Below the pieces are notes generated by a model that was not told the origin of the DNA, made no database searches, and saw only the letters and a list, made by a program, of their open reading frames with translations. From CAWHJB01 sp963698715 (GTDB taxonomy: Bacteria; Chloroflexota; Anaerolineae; Anaerolineales; UBA4823), in assembly GCA_963698715.1 (NCBI GenBank), contig CAVORW010000004.1, forward strand, positions 62,001 through 126,000: DNA of 64,000 nt, given 5' to 3'. The position numbers were made by a program, and so were the translations under genes. The first letter of the stretch is position 1, and each line of letters starts with the position of its first letter. Shown here piece by piece: positions 61,148-64,000 of this stretch.

Positions 61148-62284
61148 CTAAACCTCCACAGCCTGGGCCACAACGCTCCGCACCCCCGGAACGCGGTCCA
61201 GCCATTTCTGGCTGCCGGCGCGGTACCAGTCAACATAATCGCCACCAGAATAAACGATGTAACCGATGGTCAACACGTAGCCGGTGGTCAACCCGACCGG
61301 TCCCCAGGGTGTGAGCCCCAATATCCATGGTCGAGCCCAAGCCAGGCCATGCAGCAGCCACTCGAGTGTTTTTTTCTGTTTCCCGAAGGCTTTGACAAGC
61401 TCGGAGATCTTTTCGGCAGCTTGATTAAAGCGCTCAGCAGGCAGATCACCGGAAGCCGCTTCCAGCTTTTTATCAAGCTCTTCCTGAATGCGTTTGATCT
61501 CATATATTCGGTCGACCAACACCTCAAACAGAGTGCCTTTCTGAAGATCTTCGATCCATTTGGCAGCCTGCTGGCGAGCCTCATTCTCAACATCTTTTCC
61601 GATTGCCTTAAGAATTTTATCAATCGCCTGGGTCACAAGGACAACCGCTTTGCTAAGCAGTTTAGAGACCCCTTCACCCAAGCGAGTGAGCAGCTCTGCC
61701 AGGACGATATTGGCAGCGTCCTTGACGGCAGGCGCAGGCATCTGCATCAGGTTCGCGAAAGTAGCCTGTCCAAGCAGCGCCGCATCATCTTTTATATCTT
61801 CCAAAGCTGTTTCAACCGCCTCTTGCAGGGCTTTTCGGGCAGCAGCCGGGCTGGCAGGCCCGCCGCGTTCAACCTGGCTGGCAACCAGGGCCGCGATCCC
61901 ATCCTGGGGCGAGGCATTGAGTACTTCCTGAAGTTCGACAATCGCCCCGGGAACCGAAGCGCCTCGCTCAGCGACTTCCAGACCCGGGCCCTCATCGGCC
62001 CGCCGCACCAGATCGGAGGCCAGATGCAAATCAATGGCAGCCGCAGCTAGTAGCTGAAGCTGCGCCAGCTGGCGCTGACCTGCTTGATCGGAGGCCAGAC
62101 TGGCAGACATTTCATCCCCCAGAGCCTGGGAGCGTTCCACCACCAATTCAGCCCTTTCTTCCAGGTCCGGGAAGGCTTCAATATCCCCTTCTCCACGCTC
62201 CCTTATGCCTGTTGTGGTGGTGCCGTACAATCCGGCAATTGCTTCCTGATAGGCTTGCACGCTGGCAAGATATTGGTCAGTCAT
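61148..62284 (-). CDS. Helical protein with C-terminal hydrophobic hairpin
   Basis: A 378-residue protein with no family I recognise. It is nearly all helical: a first helical domain (about 5-150), a long coiled-coil-like middle (about 200-310, EARQQAAKWIEDLQK, RIQEELDKKLEAAS), and a C-terminal hydrophobic pair about 315-360 (WILGLTPWGPVGLTTGYVLTIGYIVYSGGDYVDWY). Such an arrangement resembles membrane-disrupting effectors of the HET or Bcl-like kind. It is 26 bases after the CHAT gene and 32 bases before the STAND gene, with AGGAGG at the start (62284). It could be the CHAT substrate or the pore-forming effector. All function is inferred from context. Confidence 0.75.
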   Translation of the reverse strand: MTDQYLASVQAYQEAIAGLYGTTTTGIRERGEGDIEAFPDLEERAELVVERSQALGDEMSASLASDQAGQRQLAQLQLLAAAAIDLHLASDLVRRADEGPGLEVAERGASVPGAIVELQEVLNASPQDGIAALVASQVERGGPASPAAARKALQEAVETALEDIKDDAALLGQATFANLMQMPAPAVKDAANIVLAELLTRLGEGVSKLLSKAVVLVTQAIDKILKAIGKDVENEARQQAAKWIEDLQKGTLFEVLVDRIYEIKRIQEELDKKLEAASGDLPAERFNQAAEKISELVKAFGKQKKTLEWLLHGLAWARPWILGLTPWGPVGLTTGYVLTIGYIVYSGGDYVDWYRAGSQKWLDRVPGVRSVVAQAVEV

Positions 62285-62310
62285 GATATCCTCCTTAATT
62301 GACACGCCCT

Positions 62311-63714
62311 CTATGGGTTTTTGCGTCTCCCGCCTAAAAAATCAATGGTAACATTGGTCACTTCAGCATTTTCAGCGACTTCATCAATATTCAAAGTAGC
62401 GTTGACAATCCCCTCAGCCATCTCCCCGATCTTGACGTTATTAAGCTTACCCGCAACCCGGCGGGCCTTCGCATGGGCGTTCACCACAAGCTGGCCAGCG
62501 GGTCCGGTTTCCACGGAAAGTTCCTTGGGTTCAGGGAACAGGATGCCATCCGGACTACGGAGATAAAGCACCGGCGTCCCCCAGTCACGGACAGTAGCCC
62601 AGTCTCCCTGCGGTCCAGGATTGCGGTAGATCTGGCGACGCGCTTCGCTGACAGCCTGGTCAACCGGGTAGCCATCCAGCACCAGTGCATAGAAGGTCAG
62701 CATAAACCTAATTGCTGCCAGGTCGCCGACCTTGAACTGCATGGCTACAACAGCCGGGATCTTCTCCTTGACCAGGGCGGGGGCAACACCTGTCCAGGAG
62801 CCGCCCGCATCTCGGGTGGCCCCATTGCAAGCTCCCAGGACCGCCAGGCGAACACCTTCTCCGCCAGCGCCCGGGGCCAGCAGGCTTGCCAGGGTGGTGC
62901 TATCGTAAAAATCGGGCTCGCCTTCATCATCTTCGAGCAAGATTTTGCCTTTCTTTAAAAAGCTGCCGTCAGGCTGCACCTCCACTCCATCATACACACC
63001 GTGACCGCCGAAATGGAATATATGCGACCCTGGGATAGCCATCTCCAGGCCGTCCCGGGTAGCAGGATTGAGGTACACGGCATCGATATAATCCTCACCT
63101 TCATTGAGTTTGTCCACTGCTCCCTGGACAGCCCGCCGGTCTTGTTCGATCTCCAGATTGGCCAAGCCCTGCTGGCTGGCATCCGGATTAGCCAGGGCGA
63201 CCACTAGCTTAAATTTCTCAACCGCCTCAATTGGATCGAGCTTTTGCCCGGCGTTCTCATACCGGGAAATAGATATTTCAGGCCGCAAACACAAGAAATC
63301 GTTGGCGGTCAGATCCCCGGGAGCACGCCGGTAGAGGGCATATTCCCACGGCAAGGCAGCCAGGGGGAGTGGTTCAATTGCCAGGCGCAGACGCAAACCT
63401 TCTCCAGGCTTCAGGCGATCCAGACTGCTTTGAAACAGCTGGCCCATTTTGCCCGGAAAAAGCAAATGGCCCAATGATTCTCCGAATGCAATAAGATCAG
63501 CCGCTTTTAACTTTCGACGTTCAAGCCGGGAAATGCTTTTATCCATCTCCCCAGCCGTCAATGGCAGGGGTTCGGCCTCATCCGCCCGCATGGGGTCATG
63601 ATCGGGGATTTCAACCGCTCGCGCCAGGTAAGTGCCCTTTGCGTTCTTCGGTTCTGTAATCTCAATTCTGAAATCACGGTAGGTAATTTTGGGGGGTAAA
63701 GACTGGTCAGACAT
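62311..63714 (-). CDS. CHAT domain caspase-like protease
   Basis: A 467-residue CHAT (caspase/HetF/Tpr) peptidase. N-terminal part (about 1-160) may be an adaptor. The CHAT core has the catalytic His238 in HIFHFGGHGVYDG and Cys296 in LAVLGACNGATRD, with WTGVAPALVKEKIPAVVAMQ and FYALVLDGYPVDQAVSEARR downstream. The C-terminal 60 residues are beta-rich (KLNNVKIGEMAEGIVNATLN, VTNVTIDFL). In known systems CHAT proteases cleave a pore former or other effector after an NTPase or RNA-guided complex senses infection. It is the first complete gene of the operon in the window and has AAGGAG upstream. Both catalytic residues are present. Confidence 0.88.
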   Translation of the reverse strand: MSDQSLPPKITYRDFRIEITEPKNAKGTYLARAVEIPDHDPMRADEAEPLPLTAGEMDKSISRLERRKLKAADLIAFGESLGHLLFPGKMGQLFQSSLDRLKPGEGLRLRLAIEPLPLAALPWEYALYRRAPGDLTANDFLCLRPEISISRYENAGQKLDPIEAVEKFKLVVALANPDASQQGLANLEIEQDRRAVQGAVDKLNEGEDYIDAVYLNPATRDGLEMAIPGSHIFHFGGHGVYDGVEVQPDGSFLKKGKILLEDDEGEPDFYDSTTLASLLAPGAGGEGVRLAVLGACNGATRDAGGSWTGVAPALVKEKIPAVVAMQFKVGDLAAIRFMLTFYALVLDGYPVDQAVSEARRQIYRNPGPQGDWATVRDWGTPVLYLRSPDGILFPEPKELSVETGPAGQLVVNAHAKARRVAGKLNNVKIGEMAEGIVNATLNIDEVAENAEVTNVTIDFLGGRRKNP

Positions 63715-63798
63715 ACGCGCTCCTTGTTATCACGATCTTTTCAGGAACTGACTGCCTCCATCCTGGTATTTCTGGATTCCCAGCAGTGGCTCTAGAGC

Positions 63799-64000
63799 TT
63801 ACTCAGGTTCTGCCTCTACCAATACAAGTTCATTGAGTACCAGAGGGCGCTTGTTTGGATCGGTACTAACCGTGGCCTGCAAACGATAATATCCCTCCGT
63901 TTCAGGAGCTGTCAAACTGCCATCATATCGTCCAGGCTCACCAGTATTCTCTTGCAAAACGACGTTCGGCACTGGGCCTGCAGGAACTGTTGTTGGGCTG
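63799..64000 (-). CDS. C-terminal end of an unidentified protein (cut by window edge)
   Basis: The last 67 codons of a minus-strand gene whose start lies outside the window. It reads PAGPVPNVVLQENTGEPGRY, then TAPETEGYYRLQATVSTDPN and ends NELVLVEAEPE. The beta-rich, Ig-like or vWA-tail-like character (ETEGYYRLQATV) is suggestive but not decisive. It precedes the CHAT gene by 84 bases and runs in the same direction, so it is probably part of the same operon. The remaining sequence is needed to name it. Confidence 0.6.
   Translation of the reverse strand, partial: SPTTVPAGPVPNVVLQENTGEPGRYDGSLTAPETEGYYRLQATVSTDPNKRPLVLNELVLVEAEPE

Noticed and set aside
61116..61205. Longer N-terminus of the STAND-HEAT protein
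   Set aside because: It would overlap the upstream gene by over 50 bases and adds Gly/Cys-rich sequence without likeness; ATG at 61115 follows the upstream stop cleanly.

Overview
The window reads as chromosomal DNA of a Chloroflexota bacterium, most likely class Anaerolineae. The evidence is the family content: an ALDH16-type double aldehyde dehydrogenase behind deoC, DUF2203 and DUF5679 proteins, a 900-residue MalT-like LuxR regulator, Thr/Pro-rich lipoproteins with PD40 propellers, and a kinase/STAND/CHAT region. The left edge is the 5' two thirds of a 16S rRNA gene on the minus strand, with a consensus rRNA promoter. I inferred the class from family recognition, not from a search.

Layout. 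(1) 1-7.1 kb: 16S rRNA, a DUF2203 protein, a PhzF isomerase, a hidden 51-residue zinc-ribbon protein, and plus-strand deoC followed by a frameshifted ALDH16-like gene. (2) 7.4-19.4 kb, minus strand: a glycan-use operon (MFS transporter, LacI-type regulator with an in-frame TGA, two uroporphyrinogen-decarboxylase-fold proteins, GH31, a GH43-like tail, a GH106-like enzyme). It ends in a deletion scar where a GH2 start, an IS remnant and a GH78 C-terminus are joined. A promoter with two LacI-type operators sits at its head. (3) 19.4-32.5 kb: a patchwork accessory region with a MalT-like regulator, several small membrane proteins, a cassette-like GNAT gene, a quinone-oxidoreductase-like dehydrogenase, a DUF333 lipoprotein, a dead transposase and an FMO/TetR pair. 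Diverged repeats carrying tRNA-like 3' ends are scattered through it. (4) 32.5-37.6 kb, minus strand: tRNA-Glu and the housekeeping set folD, rpmH, rnpA, yidD, a PQQ-propeller lipoprotein, yidC and jag.

(5) 38.2-44.8 kb, plus strand: an apparent cell-surface acylation cassette built like dlt. It has an FAAL-type ligase, an acyl carrier protein, an MBOAT acyltransferase, two SGNH proteins and a 39-residue membrane peptide ending in WIYQGF, which resembles DltX. (6) 44.9-64 kb, minus strand: a predicted signalling and conflict locus. In transcription order it has the end of a partly seen gene, a CHAT protease, a helical protein with a C-terminal hydrophobic hairpin, a STAND NTPase with a HEAT-like tail, a STAND-WD40 NTPase, a zinc-ribbon/STAND/multi-TM NTPase, two related lipoproteins and a Ser/Thr kinase with an extracytoplasmic PD40 propeller. 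Short spacings and ATGA overlaps point to co-transcribed blocks.

Regions 5 and 6 are the best candidates for something undescribed. Long, nearly perfect inverted repeats recur in the spacers between 36 and 55 kb.
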